From NCBI RefSeq assembly GCF_036077095.1, contig NZ_CP107960.1:5580001-5644000 (forward strand): a stretch of 64,000 bases of DNA, written 5' to 3'. The notes under the pieces are model-generated. The model was given only the letters and a program-made list of their open reading frames with translations. It was not told the DNA's origin and did no database searches. Shown here in pieces: positions 44,694 through 54,659 of the stretch. Position 1 is the stretch's first letter. Each line of letters begins with the position of its first letter. Origin of the DNA: Streptomyces sp. NBC_00376 (lineage in GTDB: Bacteria; Actinomycetota; Actinomycetes; Streptomycetales; Streptomycetaceae). A program made the translations under genes and the position numbers.

Positions 44694-45665
44694 ATGAAAG
44701 AACAGCCCCGCATATCCCGTCGTGCCAAGGCCGCGCTCTCCGTCGCGCTCGCCGCGGGCGTGCTCGCACCCGTGGCGCTCGGCGCGGCGCCCGCCGCGGC
44801 GGCGACGCCGACGGTGAGCTGCACGTCCGGCAAGGCCGGGCTCGCCGCGAAGCTGTCGAAGGACATCACCGCCGCGCTCAAGGACCGGAAGTCGACGACG
44901 GCCGTGGCGCTCTACGACCGCACGACCAAGACCAACTGCACCCTGCGCGCGACGACGAAGTACGACTCCGCCAGCGTCGTGAAGGCGACCGTGCTGGCGA
45001 CGCTGCTCTGGGACAACAAGAAGCACAACCGCTACCTCACCCAGCGCGAGATCAACCTCTCCACCGCGATGATCACCAAGTCCGACAACAACGCGACCAC
45101 CAGCCTGTGGAAGCAGCTCGGGGTGACCAAGGTCAAGGCGTTCCTCAAGGCCGCCGGGATGACGCACACCGTGCCCGGCTCCGGCGGCTACTGGGGGCTG
45201 ACCCAGATCACCGCCCAGGACGAGCTGCGACTGCTGACCCTGCTGACCGCCAAGAACTCCGTGCTGAGCGACAACGCGCGCGCCTACGAGCTGGGCCTGA
45301 TGCGCAAGGTCGTCTCCTCGCAGCGCTGGGGCACGCCCGCCGGGGCGCCGTCCGGGGTGACCGTGCAGGTCAAGAACGGCTGGCTGCCGCGCGCCACCCA
45401 CGGCTGGCGGGTGCACAGCATCGGCGCGTTCACCGGCAAGGGGCACGACTACGCGATCACCGTGCTCACCCAGGACAACAAGACGATGAACGACGGCATC
45501 AACACCATCCAGGCCGTCGCCCGCGCCGTGCACAAGGACCTCAACCCGGCCGTCGCCGCGAAGACGACCTCGACCATCGCCCCGCCCGCCGCCCCGCAGG
45601 AAGCGGTGCCCGCGGTGCCGGAGGCCCCGGCCGTACGGATGCTCACCGCGACGCCGCGGCCGTAG
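44694..45665 (+). CDS. Secreted class A beta-lactamase-like serine hydrolase
   Basis: A 323-residue secreted protein with a signal sequence containing SRRAKAALSVALAAGVL (Tat or Sec) and cleavage after AAAA. The penicillin-recognising fold is clear: SxxK in SASVVKAT (Ser94, Lys97), SDN at 130-132, and KNG at 227-229 replacing KTG. A Pro/Ala-rich tail follows residue 285. No Glu166-type ExxLN motif is obvious, so a D,D-peptidase/esterase or housekeeping hydrolase is as likely as a true beta-lactamase. Confidence 0.88.
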   Translation: MKEQPRISRRAKAALSVALAAGVLAPVALGAAPAAAATPTVSCTSGKAGLAAKLSKDITAALKDRKSTTAVALYDRTTKTNCTLRATTKYDSASVVKATVLATLLWDNKKHNRYLTQREINLSTAMITKSDNNATTSLWKQLGVTKVKAFLKAAGMTHTVPGSGGYWGLTQITAQDELRLLTLLTAKNSVLSDNARAYELGLMRKVVSSQRWGTPAGAPSGVTVQVKNGWLPRATHGWRVHSIGAFTGKGHDYAITVLTQDNKTMNDGINTIQAVARAVHKDLNPAVAAKTTSTIAPPAAPQEAVPAVPEAPAVRMLTATPRP

Positions 45666-45959
45666 GGACCGGCATCGGCGGGTCGGGGCCGGCCCCTGCG
45701 GCCCTGACCCGCACCGAGGCCCCGCTCAGCCGTGGGCGGCGCGGGCATCGGCAGCCGCCGGGCCCGCCCCGTCGTCCGCCCCTGCGCCGGACTCCGGCGC
45801 CCCGGAACCCGCGTGCGCGGTGAACGCCACCCGCATCGTGTCGCCGTCCGCCCTACGCCGATGGCCCCGTCTTCGGCCCGCCTTTGTAACAGCGGGATGA
45901 AATCCGCTGCCCACGGCGTTGGTGCCTTCCGGTAGAGCAGGTCGAACGGGGAGGCACCG
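45666..45959. other. Intergenic region, no gene seen
   Basis: About 294 bp between the hydrolase and the ABC exporter. Short open frames here have no codon bias or recognisable sequence. The last 100 bp, including TTTGTAACAGCGGGATGAAA (about 45884-45903), is less G+C-rich and probably holds the exporter promoter. Confidence 0.5.
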
Positions 45960-48900
45960 GTGACGGACGCAGGGGACGTACAGGGCGCGGCGCGGGCCCC
46001 GGGATGGGCCCGGCGGTTGTGCGGGTACGCATGGCGCTACCGGCGCAATGTGCTGCTGGCGCTCGGCTCGTCGCTCGCGGGCATGGCGGTGATGGCCCTC
46101 GTCCCGCTGATCACCAAGGTGATCATCGACGACGTCGTGGTCGGCCACACCCGGTCCCTCGCCGTCTGGACCGGGCTCCTCATGGCCGCCGCCGGGCTCG
46201 TGTACATAGCCACCTACATCCGCCGGTACTACGGCGGCCGGCTCGCCCTCGACGTGCAGCACGATCTGCGTACCGAGATGTACGGGACGATCACCCGCCT
46301 CGACGGGAAGCGGCAGGACGAGCTGTCCACCGGCCAGGTCGTCGGGCGCGCCACCAGCGACCTCCAGCTGATCCAGGGACTCCTGTTCATGCTCCCGATG
46401 ACCATCGGGAACGTGCTGCTCTTCCTCATCTCCCTGGTGATCATGGCGTGGCTCTCGCCGCTGCTCACCCTGGTCGCGATCGCCGTGGCCCCCGCCCTCT
46501 GGTTCATCGCCCGCCGCTCCCGCACCCGGCTCTTCCCCGCCACCTGGTACGCCCAGGGGCAGGCCGCCGCCGTCGCCGGAGTGGTCGACGGGGCCGTCTC
46601 CGGGGTCCGGGTCGTCAAGGGGTTCGGGCAGGAGGAGCAGGAGACCGGCAAGCTGCGCGAGGTGGGGCGCAAGCTCTTCGCCGGGCGGCTGCGGACGATC
46701 CGGCTGAACTCCCGCTACACCCCCGCCCTCCAGGCCGTCCCCGCGCTCGGCCAGGTCGCGATGCTGGCCCTCGGCGGCTGGCTCGCCACCCGGGGCGAGA
46801 TCACCCTCGGTACGTTCGTGGCGTTCTCCACCTATCTCGCCCAGCTCGTCGGACCGGTCCGGATGCTCGCCATGGTCCTCACCGTCGGACAGCAGGCCAG
46901 GGCCGGCGTCGAGCGCGTACTGGAACTGATCGACACCGAGCCGACCATGAAGGACGGCACCAAGGACCTCCCGGCCGACGCCCCCGCCAGCGTCGAGTTC
47001 GACGACGTACGGTTCGGCTACGACGCCGAGCGCCCCGTACTCGACGGGTTCTCGCTGACCATCGAGCCCGGTGAGACCGTCGCCGTCGTCGGCGCGTCCG
47101 GCAGCGGGAAGTCCACCGTCTCGCTGCTGCTGCCCCGCTTCTACGACGTGACGCACGGCGCCGTCCTGGTCGGCGGCCACGACGTCCGCGAACTGACCCA
47201 GCGGTCCCTGCGCGCCGCCATCGGCCTCGTACCGGAGGACAGCTTCCTGTTCTCCGACACCGTCCGCGCCAACATCGCCTACGGATTCCCCGACGCCACC
47301 CAGGAGCAGATCGAGGAGGCGGCCCGCGCCGCCCAGGCCGACCGGTTCATCGCGGAGCTGCCCGAGGGCTACGACACCAAGGTCGGCGAGCACGGGCTCA
47401 CCCTCTCCGGCGGCCAGCGCCAGCGCGTCGCGCTCGCCCGCGCCATCCTCGCCGACCCCCGGCTGCTCCTCCTCGACGACGCCACCTCCGCCGTCGACGC
47501 CCGCGTCGAGCACGAGATCCACGAGGCGCTGCGCCAGGTCATGGCCGGGCGGACCACCCTGCTGATCGCCCACCGCCGCTCCACCCTCGGCCTCGCCGAC
47601 CGGATCGCCGTCCTGGAGAACGGCCGGCTCGCCGACATCGGCACGCACGAGGAGCTGGAGCGCCGCTCCCCGCTCTACCGGCGGCTGCTCACCGACCCCG
47701 ACGAGCTGGGCGGCACCTCGCCCGGGCACCAGCGGCTGGCCCCCGCACCCGACACGACCCCCGAGGACGAGCGCGCGCTCCAGGAGGAGCTGGACGCCGA
47801 GTTCGACGCCGAGCGCGGCATCAGCCCCCACCTGTGGGTCCGCAAGGAGGAGCCGCGCGACACCGGCGCGGCCGGCATGCCCGCCACCCCCGAACTGCTC
47901 GCCCAGGTCGAGGCGCTGCCGCCCGCCACCGACACCCCCGACATCGACGAGGCACGGGCCGTCGGCGCCGAGGACTCCTATGGGCTGCGCAGGCTGCTGC
48001 GCGGCTTCGGGCTGCCGCTGCTGGTGAGCCTGGTGCTGGTCGCGGTCGACGCGGGCGCCGGTCTGCTGCTGCCGGTACTGATCCGGCACGGCATCGACCA
48101 GGGCGTCTCGCAGCTCGCGCTCGGCGCGGTCTGGGCGGCGTCCGCGCTGGCCCTGGTGGTCGTCCTCGTGCAGTGGGCCGCCCAGATCGGCGAGACCCGG
48201 ATGACGGGCCGCACCGGCGAACGGGTGCTGTACTCACTGCGGCTGAAGATCTTCGCGCAGCTGCAGCGGCTCGGCCTGGACTACTACGAGCGCGAGCTGA
48301 CCGGCCGCATCATGACCCGGATGACGACGGACGTGGACGCGCTGTCGACGTTCCTGCAGACCGGTCTGGTCACCGCCTTCGTCTCCGTCGTCACCTTCTT
48401 CGGCATCATGGTCGCGCTGCTGGTCCTCGACGTGCAGCTGGCCCTCGTGGTCTTCGCGACGCTGCCGGTGCTGGTCGTCGGTACGTTCTTCTTCCGCCGC
48501 AAGAGCGTCAAGGCTTACGAGCTGGCCCGTGAGCGCATCAGCGTCGTCAACGCCGACCTCCAGGAGTCCGTCTCCGGGCTGCGGATCGTGCAGGCGTTCC
48601 GCCGCGAGCACGACGGCACCCGGCGGTTCGCGGAGCGCAGCGACCACTACCGCGAGGCCCGGGTCCGGGGCCAGTGGCTGATATCGGTCTACTTCCCGTT
48701 CGTGCAGCTGCTGTCTTCGGTGGCCGCGGCCGCCGTCCTGATCGTCGGCGCGGGCCGGGTCGACAACGGCACGCTCACCACCGGTGCGCTGGTCGCGTAC
48801 CTGCTCTACATCGATCTGTTCTTCGCCCCGGTCCAGCAGCTCTCCCAGGTCTTCGACGGCTACCAGCAGGCCACCGTCTCGCTCGGCCGCATCCAGGAAC

Positions 48901-49715
48901 TGCTGCGCGAGCCGACCTCAACCGACGCCGCGGACGAACCGCTGGACGTGCTGTCGCTGCGCGGCGAGATCGCCTTCGAGGACGTGTCCTTCGCGTACGG
49001 CTCCGGCGACGGCGCCGAAGAGGCCCTCGTCGGGGTCGACCTGCGGATACCGGCCGGCCAGACGGTCGCGTTCGTCGGCGAGACCGGCGCGGGCAAGTCC
49101 ACCCTCGTCAAGCTCGTCGCCCGGTTCTACGACCCCACGGGCGGCCGGGTCACCGCTGACGGCACCGATCTGCGCCGCCTCGACCTCACCGCGTACCGGC
49201 ACCGGCTCGGCGTCGTACCGCAGGAGGCGTACCTCTTCGCGGGCACGGTCCGCGACGCCATCGCCTACGGGCGGCCCGAGGCCACCGACGCCGAGGTGGA
49301 GGCGGCGGCGCGGGCGGTCGGCGCCCACGACATGATCGCGACGCTGGACGGCGGCTATCTGCACGAGGTCGCCGAGCGGGGCCGCAACCTCTCGGCCGGT
49401 CAGCGCCAGCTGATCGCGCTGGCCCGTGCCGAACTCGTCGACCCGGACGTCCTGCTGCTCGACGAGGCGACCGCCTCGCTCGACCTGGCCAGCGAGGCCC
49501 TGGTCAACCAGGCGACCGACCGGCTCACCGGCCGCCGCACCACCCTGGTCGTCGCCCACCGGCTGACCACGGCCGCCCGCGCCGACCGGGTCGTGGTGAT
49601 GGACCACGGCCGGGTCGTCGAGGACGGTACGCACGACGAACTCCTGGCCAGGGACGGGCACTACGCCGTGCTGTGGCGCACGTTCATCGGGGAGGACGAG
49701 CCCGCGCAGGTGTGA
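45960..49715 (+). CDS. Single-chain ABC exporter with two TMD-NBD units
   Basis: A 1251-residue fusion of two complete half-transporters (TMD1 to about 330, NBD1 350-590, TMD2 from about 680-980, NBD2 1010-1245). NBD1 has Walker A GASGSGKST (Lys384), signature LSGGQRQRVAL and Walker B LLLLDD, where the catalytic Glu is replaced by Asp507. NBD2 has GETGAGKST (Lys1046), LSAGQRQLIAL and canonical LLLDE (Glu1169). One site is thus degenerate, as in heterodimeric exporters such as TM287/288 or BmrCD. GGGAGG precedes the GTG. Probably multidrug or lipid export; no cognate regulator is adjacent. Confidence 0.94.
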   Translation: MTDAGDVQGAARAPGWARRLCGYAWRYRRNVLLALGSSLAGMAVMALVPLITKVIIDDVVVGHTRSLAVWTGLLMAAAGLVYIATYIRRYYGGRLALDVQHDLRTEMYGTITRLDGKRQDELSTGQVVGRATSDLQLIQGLLFMLPMTIGNVLLFLISLVIMAWLSPLLTLVAIAVAPALWFIARRSRTRLFPATWYAQGQAAAVAGVVDGAVSGVRVVKGFGQEEQETGKLREVGRKLFAGRLRTIRLNSRYTPALQAVPALGQVAMLALGGWLATRGEITLGTFVAFSTYLAQLVGPVRMLAMVLTVGQQARAGVERVLELIDTEPTMKDGTKDLPADAPASVEFDDVRFGYDAERPVLDGFSLTIEPGETVAVVGASGSGKSTVSLLLPRFYDVTHGAVLVGGHDVRELTQRSLRAAIGLVPEDSFLFSDTVRANIAYGFPDATQEQIEEAARAAQADRFIAELPEGYDTKVGEHGLTLSGGQRQRVALARAILADPRLLLLDDATSAVDARVEHEIHEALRQVMAGRTTLLIAHRRSTLGLADRIAVLENGRLADIGTHEELERRSPLYRRLLTDPDELGGTSPGHQRLAPAPDTTPEDERALQEELDAEFDAERGISPHLWVRKEEPRDTGAAGMPATPELLAQVEALPPATDTPDIDEARAVGAEDSYGLRRLLRGFGLPLLVSLVLVAVDAGAGLLLPVLIRHGIDQGVSQLALGAVWAASALALVVVLVQWAAQIGETRMTGRTGERVLYSLRLKIFAQLQRLGLDYYERELTGRIMTRMTTDVDALSTFLQTGLVTAFVSVVTFFGIMVALLVLDVQLALVVFATLPVLVVGTFFFRRKSVKAYELARERISVVNADLQESVSGLRIVQAFRREHDGTRRFAERSDHYREARVRGQWLISVYFPFVQLLSSVAAAAVLIVGAGRVDNGTLTTGALVAYLLYIDLFFAPVQQLSQVFDGYQQATVSLGRIQELLREPTSTDAADEPLDVLSLRGEIAFEDVSFAYGSGDGAEEALVGVDLRIPAGQTVAFVGETGAGKSTLVKLVARFYDPTGGRVTADGTDLRRLDLTAYRHRLGVVPQEAYLFAGTVRDAIAYGRPEATDAEVEAAARAVGAHDMIATLDGGYLHEVAERGRNLSAGQRQLIALARAELVDPDVLLLDEATASLDLASEALVNQATDRLTGRRTTLVVAHRLTTAARADRVVVMDHGRVVEDGTHDELLARDGHYAVLWRTFIGEDEPAQV

Positions 49716-49736
49716 GAGCCGGGCCCGTCCGCCGGG

Positions 49737-50240
49737 TCAGTCGCCGATGCCGGAGATCTTTCCGGTCCGCAGGTCCGAGCGGACGGTCAGGTACGAGTAC
49801 GTGGGGTGCTTGCCGCCGCTCCAGGTGAGCCGCACCGTCGACCAGGTGTGGCCGGCGGCGCTGTCGCCCGCGGTGACCCGGAAGGCGAGCGGGGTGTTCT
49901 GGGCCCGGAGCACCCCGTCCGCGTGGTTGCGCCGCTCCCAGGTGTTCAGCTCGGAGCGCAGCCGAGGGGTCAGGTAGAAGGTTCGCAGGGCGGTGGCGAG
50001 CCGTCCGCCGTCCTCGGTGGAGGCGGCGACGGCATCGATGTAGGCACCGTAGAAATGGGCGACCTGCTGGTAGGCGGGGGATCCGAGGTCACTGCGTACC
50101 GATGCGGCGGCGGCCGGGGCCTGCGGGGCCGCCGCCGCTGCCGGGACCGCGGCGACAGCGGTGAGGAGAGCGGAGGCGAGCAGCGTCCGGCCGATCTGGC
50201 GCCGGCTGCGGAGACCCGGGGTGTTGCGGAGCTGAAGCAT
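49737..50240 (-). CDS. Small secreted protein of unknown function
   Basis: A 167-residue precursor with a twin-arginine-containing leader (RSRRQIGRTLLASALLTAVAAVP), an Ala/Pro-rich spacer, then a domain of about 110 residues. That domain has FYGAYIDAVAAS, LRTFYLTPRLRSELNTW and a C-terminal beta part (TWSTVRLTW, TYSYLTVRSDLRTGKISGI). It resembles small NTF2/DUF-type secreted domains, but I do not recognise the family with confidence. Confidence 0.78.
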   Translation of the reverse strand: MLQLRNTPGLRSRRQIGRTLLASALLTAVAAVPAAAAAPQAPAAAASVRSDLGSPAYQQVAHFYGAYIDAVAASTEDGGRLATALRTFYLTPRLRSELNTWERRNHADGVLRAQNTPLAFRVTAGDSAAGHTWSTVRLTWSGGKHPTYSYLTVRSDLRTGKISGIGD

Positions 50241-50452
50241 GGGCAGTACCTGCCTTTCGTATGGCTCTGTCCTGTTGGAGCCATGCTGTGGCGATTCGGT
50301 TGCCCGGGGGGCGGGAGCGAGCCGTATGCAACCTCCGGATGGCCTCCTGCGTCGTACGCATGTATGCGTATGCGCCGCGCAGGGGCGTAGATGTTCGACT
50401 GGTGATGGGGTTACTGGTGATCAGAGGGACGCGTAAGTCCGGAAAGGTCGCA

Positions 50453-50884
50453 TTGTCCGACGAGGGCGGTGGTGGAGAGGGAGGCCGGAACGGTCCCCGG
50501 GCCGGCCGTCGGATGCTGGTGTGCTCGATCGCCCTGCCGTTGGTGGCCGCGCTCGGCCTGGTGCTCGGCGGTCCCTCGGTCGGCCGTGCCGACGCCGCGT
50601 CGGTTTGCGCCGGACGTCCCGCGAAGACGGTCGCGTTCAAGACCGGGGAGCTGCGCGTCTACAAGAACCGTTCCTACGCCTGCGCGATAGCCGTCGCCAA
50701 GAAGTCGGGCCCGCGCCGCACCATGTCCGTCACGCTCCAGGCGCGCGGCGGCAGCCCCGTCGTCGACCGGGGCCGGTACACCAAGCAGGCCGGTCCGGTG
50801 ACGGTCCATGCGCTGAACCGGTGTGTCAGGGCCTCGGCCACCATCTCGGGGAAGTCGGGCTCCACGGGCTGGATCCTGTGCTGA
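50453..50884 (+). CDS. Small secreted cationic protein
   Basis: About 143 residues if started at the TTG at 50453 (GGAAAGG 5 bases upstream). A leader with GRRMLVCSIALPLVAALGLVL ends after GRADA. The mature part of about 95 residues is basic and has four cysteines (SVCAGR, YACAIAV, LNRCVRA and the terminal WILC), suggesting two disulphides. In-frame alternatives are GTG 50417 and ATG 50405; the latter would add a TTA at codon 3. Function unknown. Confidence 0.65.
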   Translation: MSDEGGGGEGGRNGPRAGRRMLVCSIALPLVAALGLVLGGPSVGRADAASVCAGRPAKTVAFKTGELRVYKNRSYACAIAVAKKSGPRRTMSVTLQARGGSPVVDRGRYTKQAGPVTVHALNRCVRASATISGKSGSTGWILC

Positions 50885-51029
50885 ACTCTCCGCCGGATTC
50901 TGTGCTGAATCCCTGCCGAATTCTCCCCCCACCGGCCCGGACCCGCGGTTTTGTGTGCCGACCGGGTCTGGCGGCAAGGGAGTTGCCCCGCTAGGTTCAC
51001 GGCGAAAGTTGTGATTCCTGGGAGGGTGT

Positions 51030-52499
51030 ATGCGCAAGGCGTTCAGAGGGTTCCTGTCGCTCGCGGTGCTCATCGGCACGGTGGGCGCGACGGGCGCCTC
51101 GGCCGGGGCGGCCACCGCCGCGGAACCGGCAGCGATCCGGACCGGCACCGCCGCCGACAACGGCACCGGCACGGACATCAAGGACCGCATCCTGGCCATT
51201 CCGGGGATGAGCCTCATCGAGGAGAAGCCGTACGAGGGCTACCGCTACTTCGTCCTCAACTACACCCAGCCGGTCGACCACCGGCACCCGTCCAAGGGCA
51301 CCTTCCAGCAGCGCATCACCCTGCTGCACAAGGACACGTCCCGCCCGACGGTCTTCTACACCGGCGGATACAACGTCTCCACCAATCCCAGCCGCTCCGA
51401 GCCGACCCGGATCGTCGACGGCAACCAGGTCTCGCTGGAGTACCGTTTCTTCACCCCGTCCCGCCCGGCGCCCGCCGACTGGTCCAAGCTCGACATCTGG
51501 CAGGCCGCCAGCGACCAGCACCGCGTCTTCACCGCGCTGAAGGCGATCTACACCAAGAACTGGCTGGCCACCGGCGGCTCCAAGGGCGGCATGACGGCCA
51601 CCTACTTCGAGCGCTTCTACCCCAGGGACATGGACGGCGTCGTCGCGTACGTCGCACCCAACGACGTGGTGAACAAGGAGGATTCGGCCTACGACCGGTT
51701 CTTCGAGAACGTCGGCACCAAGGAGTGCCGCGACAGGCTGAACGGCGTCCAGCGCGAGGCCCTGGTCCGCCGCGAGCCGCTGGAGAAGAAGTACCGGGAG
51801 TACGCCGCCACGAACAGCTACACCTTCGACACCACCGGCTCGCTCGACAAGGCGTACGAGGCCGTCGTCATGGACTACGTCTGGGCGTACTGGCAGTACA
51901 GCCTGCTGTCCGACTGCGACACCATCCCGGCCGACGCCGCCTCCGCCACCGACCAGGCGATCTGGGACTCGATAGACGCGATCTCCGGCTTCTCCGCCTA
52001 CACGGACCAGGGCCTGGAGCGGTACACCCCGTACTACTACCAGGCGGGCACCCAGCTCGGTTCGCCCGACATCAAGCAGCCGTGGCTCGGCGACCTGAGC
52101 CGGTACGGGTACCAGCCGCCGCGCAACTACGTGCCGCGCTCCATCCCGATGAAGTTCCAGCCGTCGGTGATGCGCGACGTCGACAAGTGGGTGAAGAACC
52201 ACGCCGACCGGATGCTGTACGTGTACGGGGAGAACGACCCGTGGGGCGCGGAGCGCTTCCGGCCCGGCGCGGGCTCGCACGACAGCTACGTCATGACCGT
52301 GCCCGGCGGAAACCACGGTGCCAACGTGGCCGGGCTCGCCGCTAACGACAACGCGAAGGCCACCGCGGCGATCCTGCGCTGGGCGGGCGTCGCTCCGGCC
52401 GCCGTGCAGGACGACCCGGCGAAGGCGAAGCCGCTCGCGAAGTTCGACACGCGGCTCGACCGGCAGGACGTGAGGAACGAGCGCCGGCTGCGGCGGTAA
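51030..52499 (+). CDS. Secreted serine peptidase (S37/PS-10-like tripeptidyl aminopeptidase)
   Basis: A 489-residue secreted alpha/beta hydrolase. A signal peptide (MRKAFRGFLSLAVLIGTVGA) precedes NYTQPVDHRHPSKGTFQQRI, the family opening. The nucleophile elbow is GGSKGG (Ser184), the acid YGENDPWG (Asp403) and the histidine GGNHGAN (His429). This matches the Streptomyces PS-10 (S37) secreted tripeptidyl aminopeptidase family. It releases tripeptides from extracellular protein for uptake. Followed by short tandem repeats and a strong terminator. Confidence 0.88.
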   Translation: MRKAFRGFLSLAVLIGTVGATGASAGAATAAEPAAIRTGTAADNGTGTDIKDRILAIPGMSLIEEKPYEGYRYFVLNYTQPVDHRHPSKGTFQQRITLLHKDTSRPTVFYTGGYNVSTNPSRSEPTRIVDGNQVSLEYRFFTPSRPAPADWSKLDIWQAASDQHRVFTALKAIYTKNWLATGGSKGGMTATYFERFYPRDMDGVVAYVAPNDVVNKEDSAYDRFFENVGTKECRDRLNGVQREALVRREPLEKKYREYAATNSYTFDTTGSLDKAYEAVVMDYVWAYWQYSLLSDCDTIPADAASATDQAIWDSIDAISGFSAYTDQGLERYTPYYYQAGTQLGSPDIKQPWLGDLSRYGYQPPRNYVPRSIPMKFQPSVMRDVDKWVKNHADRMLYVYGENDPWGAERFRPGAGSHDSYVMTVPGGNHGANVAGLAANDNAKATAAILRWAGVAPAAVQDDPAKAKPLAKFDTRLDRQDVRNERRLRR

Positions 52500-52534
52500 C
52501 GGCTCCGCGAGCGGGCCCTGCGATCCGGTTCCGT

Positions 52535-52579
52535 GAGCAGGTTCTCCGAGCAGGTTCTCCGAGCAGGTTCCGTGAGCAG
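52535..52579 (+). repeat. 13-bp tandem repeat, about 3.5 copies
   Basis: GAGCAGGTTCTCC repeats at 52535 and 52548, then a variant ending in CCGT at 52561, and a partial GAGCAG at 52574. It lies directly before the terminator and looks like slippage-derived sequence. Confidence 0.8.
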
Positions 52580-52581
52580 GG

Positions 52582-52614
52582 GGAGGGGCTGTGCGCGTGC
52601 CGCACAGCCCCTCC
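52582..52614. terminator. 14-bp perfect bidirectional terminator
   Basis: GGAGGGGCTGTGCG, loop CGTGC, CGCACAGCCCCTCC between the convergent peptidase and GH3 genes. Confidence 0.9.
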
Positions 52615-52632
52615 GTGTTCCGTGCTTTCCGG

Positions 52633-54486
52633 CTAGTACGTCAGCCCGTAACCGACCGGGTGCAGCACCTTCGACGGGTCGTCCGCGCGCTGCACCGGGA
52701 CCGGCAGGGTGCCCTGCGGTTCGGCGCGGCCCGCGATCACCCGGGCGGCGGCCCGCAGTTCGACATCGGTCCAGGAGTACGTGGCCAGGTTCGCCGCGAA
52801 CCCGGTCCCGGCCAGCTGGGCGATGTCGTACGGATTGCGGATCGCCACCGTGATCACCGGGACGCCGGTCGCCGCCAGCGCGCGCACCAGGGTGCGCTGC
52901 GAGCTGGTCGCCGAGACGTTGTACGTCGCCACGACCACCGCGTCCTTGCCCTGTGCGGCGGCCACCGCCTCGGCGATCTTCGCCGACGTGGGGGCGGTGC
53001 CGGTGGACAGCGCGGTCGCCGCGTGACCCAGTTCGCCGAACGCCGTGGCCAGGGTGGTGGTCGGCGGTCCGGTGGTGCCGGACGGGGAGGCGGGATCGGC
53101 GCCGACCACGAGCAGGCTCTTGTGGGAGCGGCGGGAGAGCGGCAGCACCGCGCCGTCGTTGGCCAGCAGCGTGGTGGTGCGCTCGGCGATCCGGTCGGCG
53201 GCGGCGAGGTGCGCCCGGGTGCCCACGGTGCGGTCCACCCCCGCGCGGCTGACGAACGGGTTGTCGAACAGCCCGAGCTTCGTCTTCAGCCGCAGGATGC
53301 GCAGGATCGATTCATCAATCCGGGCCTCGCTGATCTCACCGCTCTTCACGGCCTCCAGGACGGCGTTCCAGGAGACGTCCAGGCTCGGCGGGTTGAGCAG
53401 CTGGTCGACGCCGGCCTTGAGGGCGAGGACCGGCACGCGGTCGTCGCCGTACTTCGTCCGCACCCCCTCCATGCCGAGGGAGTCGGTCACCACGACACCG
53501 TCGTAGCCCAGCTCCTCGCGCAGGATGCCGGTGAGGATCGGGTGGGAGAGCGTCGCCGGGTCCTCGGCCGGGTCCAGGGCCGGGACCACGATGTGCGCGG
53601 TCATGATCGAGTCGATGCCCGCGGCGATCGCGGCCCGGAACGGCGGCTCGTCCAGCTCCGCCCACTGCTCCCGGGTGTGGGTGATGACGGGCAGTCCGGT
53701 GTGGCTGTCGGTGCTGGTGTCGCCGTGGCCCGGGAAGTGCTTGGCCGTCGAGGCGATCCCGCTGCTCTGGTACCCCTTCACCTGCGCGGCGACCATGGCG
53801 GCCACGGACTGCGGGTCGGAGCCGAAGGAGCGCACGCCGATCACCGGGTTGGCCGGGTTGACGTTGACGTCGGCGTCCGGGGCGTAGTTCTGGTTGATGC
53901 CGATCGCGGCCAGTTCGGCGCCCGCGATCTGCCCGGCCCGGCGGGCGTCGGAGCGCGAACCGCCCGCGCCCAGCGCCATCGCGCCCGGCATCAGGGTGGC
54001 GGGCTCGCCGACCCGGCAGACGATGCCGTGCTCCTGGTCGGTGGAGACGAGGAGCGGCAGGGGGGTGGGGCCGGCGAGACCGGCGCGCTGGATGCCGTTG
54101 GAGAGTTCGGCGATCTGGTGCGGGTCGCGGGTGTTGTGCGCCCAGGCGAAGTAGATGATCCCGCCGACGTGGTACCGGTCGATCATCTCGGCGGCGGTGC
54201 GGACCCCGATCTCGGCCATGTTGGCGTCGATGTCGGCCTGGTCGGGGTCGGTGGCGGAGTGCCCGTACACCCGCATCACGAAGAGCTGCCCGACCTTCTC
54301 CTCCAGGGACATCCCGGAGATGATCCGCCTGAGGCGCTTGGTGGTGGCGGCTGAATAGTGCTGTCCGCTGCTCGCGGACCGCTGGGCGGCGAGCGCGCCG
54401 GGGGCGATGCCCACGCCCGTGACGGCGGCTACGGCCGTCGCGGCGGTGGCGGTGAGAAGGGTGCGTCTGGAGGTGCGGTGGTGCAC
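52633..54486 (-). CDS. Secreted family 3 beta-N-acetylhexosaminidase (NagZ-like)
   Basis: A 617-residue GH3 enzyme with a Tat signal (TSRRTLLTATAATAVAAVTG). The start GTG at 54486 has AAGGAG 5 bases upstream; a longer frame extends beyond it. The NagZ signature KHFPGHGDT is at 249-257, followed by DSHTGLP with the acid/base His, and the nucleophile is Asp335 in VVTDSLGM. A C-terminal GH3-C domain (about 400-610) is present. It removes GlcNAc from chito-oligosaccharides or muropeptides outside the cell, complementing the GH20 enzyme at 10.3 kb. No dre box was found upstream. Confidence 0.93.
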   Translation of the reverse strand: MHHRTSRRTLLTATAATAVAAVTGVGIAPGALAAQRSASSGQHYSAATTKRLRRIISGMSLEEKVGQLFVMRVYGHSATDPDQADIDANMAEIGVRTAAEMIDRYHVGGIIYFAWAHNTRDPHQIAELSNGIQRAGLAGPTPLPLLVSTDQEHGIVCRVGEPATLMPGAMALGAGGSRSDARRAGQIAGAELAAIGINQNYAPDADVNVNPANPVIGVRSFGSDPQSVAAMVAAQVKGYQSSGIASTAKHFPGHGDTSTDSHTGLPVITHTREQWAELDEPPFRAAIAAGIDSIMTAHIVVPALDPAEDPATLSHPILTGILREELGYDGVVVTDSLGMEGVRTKYGDDRVPVLALKAGVDQLLNPPSLDVSWNAVLEAVKSGEISEARIDESILRILRLKTKLGLFDNPFVSRAGVDRTVGTRAHLAAADRIAERTTTLLANDGAVLPLSRRSHKSLLVVGADPASPSGTTGPPTTTLATAFGELGHAATALSTGTAPTSAKIAEAVAAAQGKDAVVVATYNVSATSSQRTLVRALAATGVPVITVAIRNPYDIAQLAGTGFAANLATYSWTDVELRAAARVIAGRAEPQGTLPVPVQRADDPSKVLHPVGYGLTY

Positions 54487-54659
54487 GTGAGCTCCTTCGG
54501 CCGTACTCGGGGACGAGAGGTGGTGAGAGTGGTGAAAGAAACTTCCAAGGAGCACGGATATCCAGAAAATAACTTCCGGTCAAGAGTCCGGACCGTTTTG
54601 AGCACGTCCGGCGTGGCTGAGACCGTCCCGACCCGCCTCGGTCCGGCCCCTGCCTCGCC

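Noticed and set aside
44149..44769. Longer version (206 codons) of the Cas11c-like frame
   Set aside because: The added N-terminal part is low-complexity Arg-rich sequence and overlaps the start of the divergent hydrolase gene; similarity begins only after the TTG at 44523.
52535..52579. Short tandem repeats as a possible CRISPR array
   Set aside because: Units are 13 bp and contiguous with no spacers; no cas genes are adjacent. Likely simple slippage repeats.
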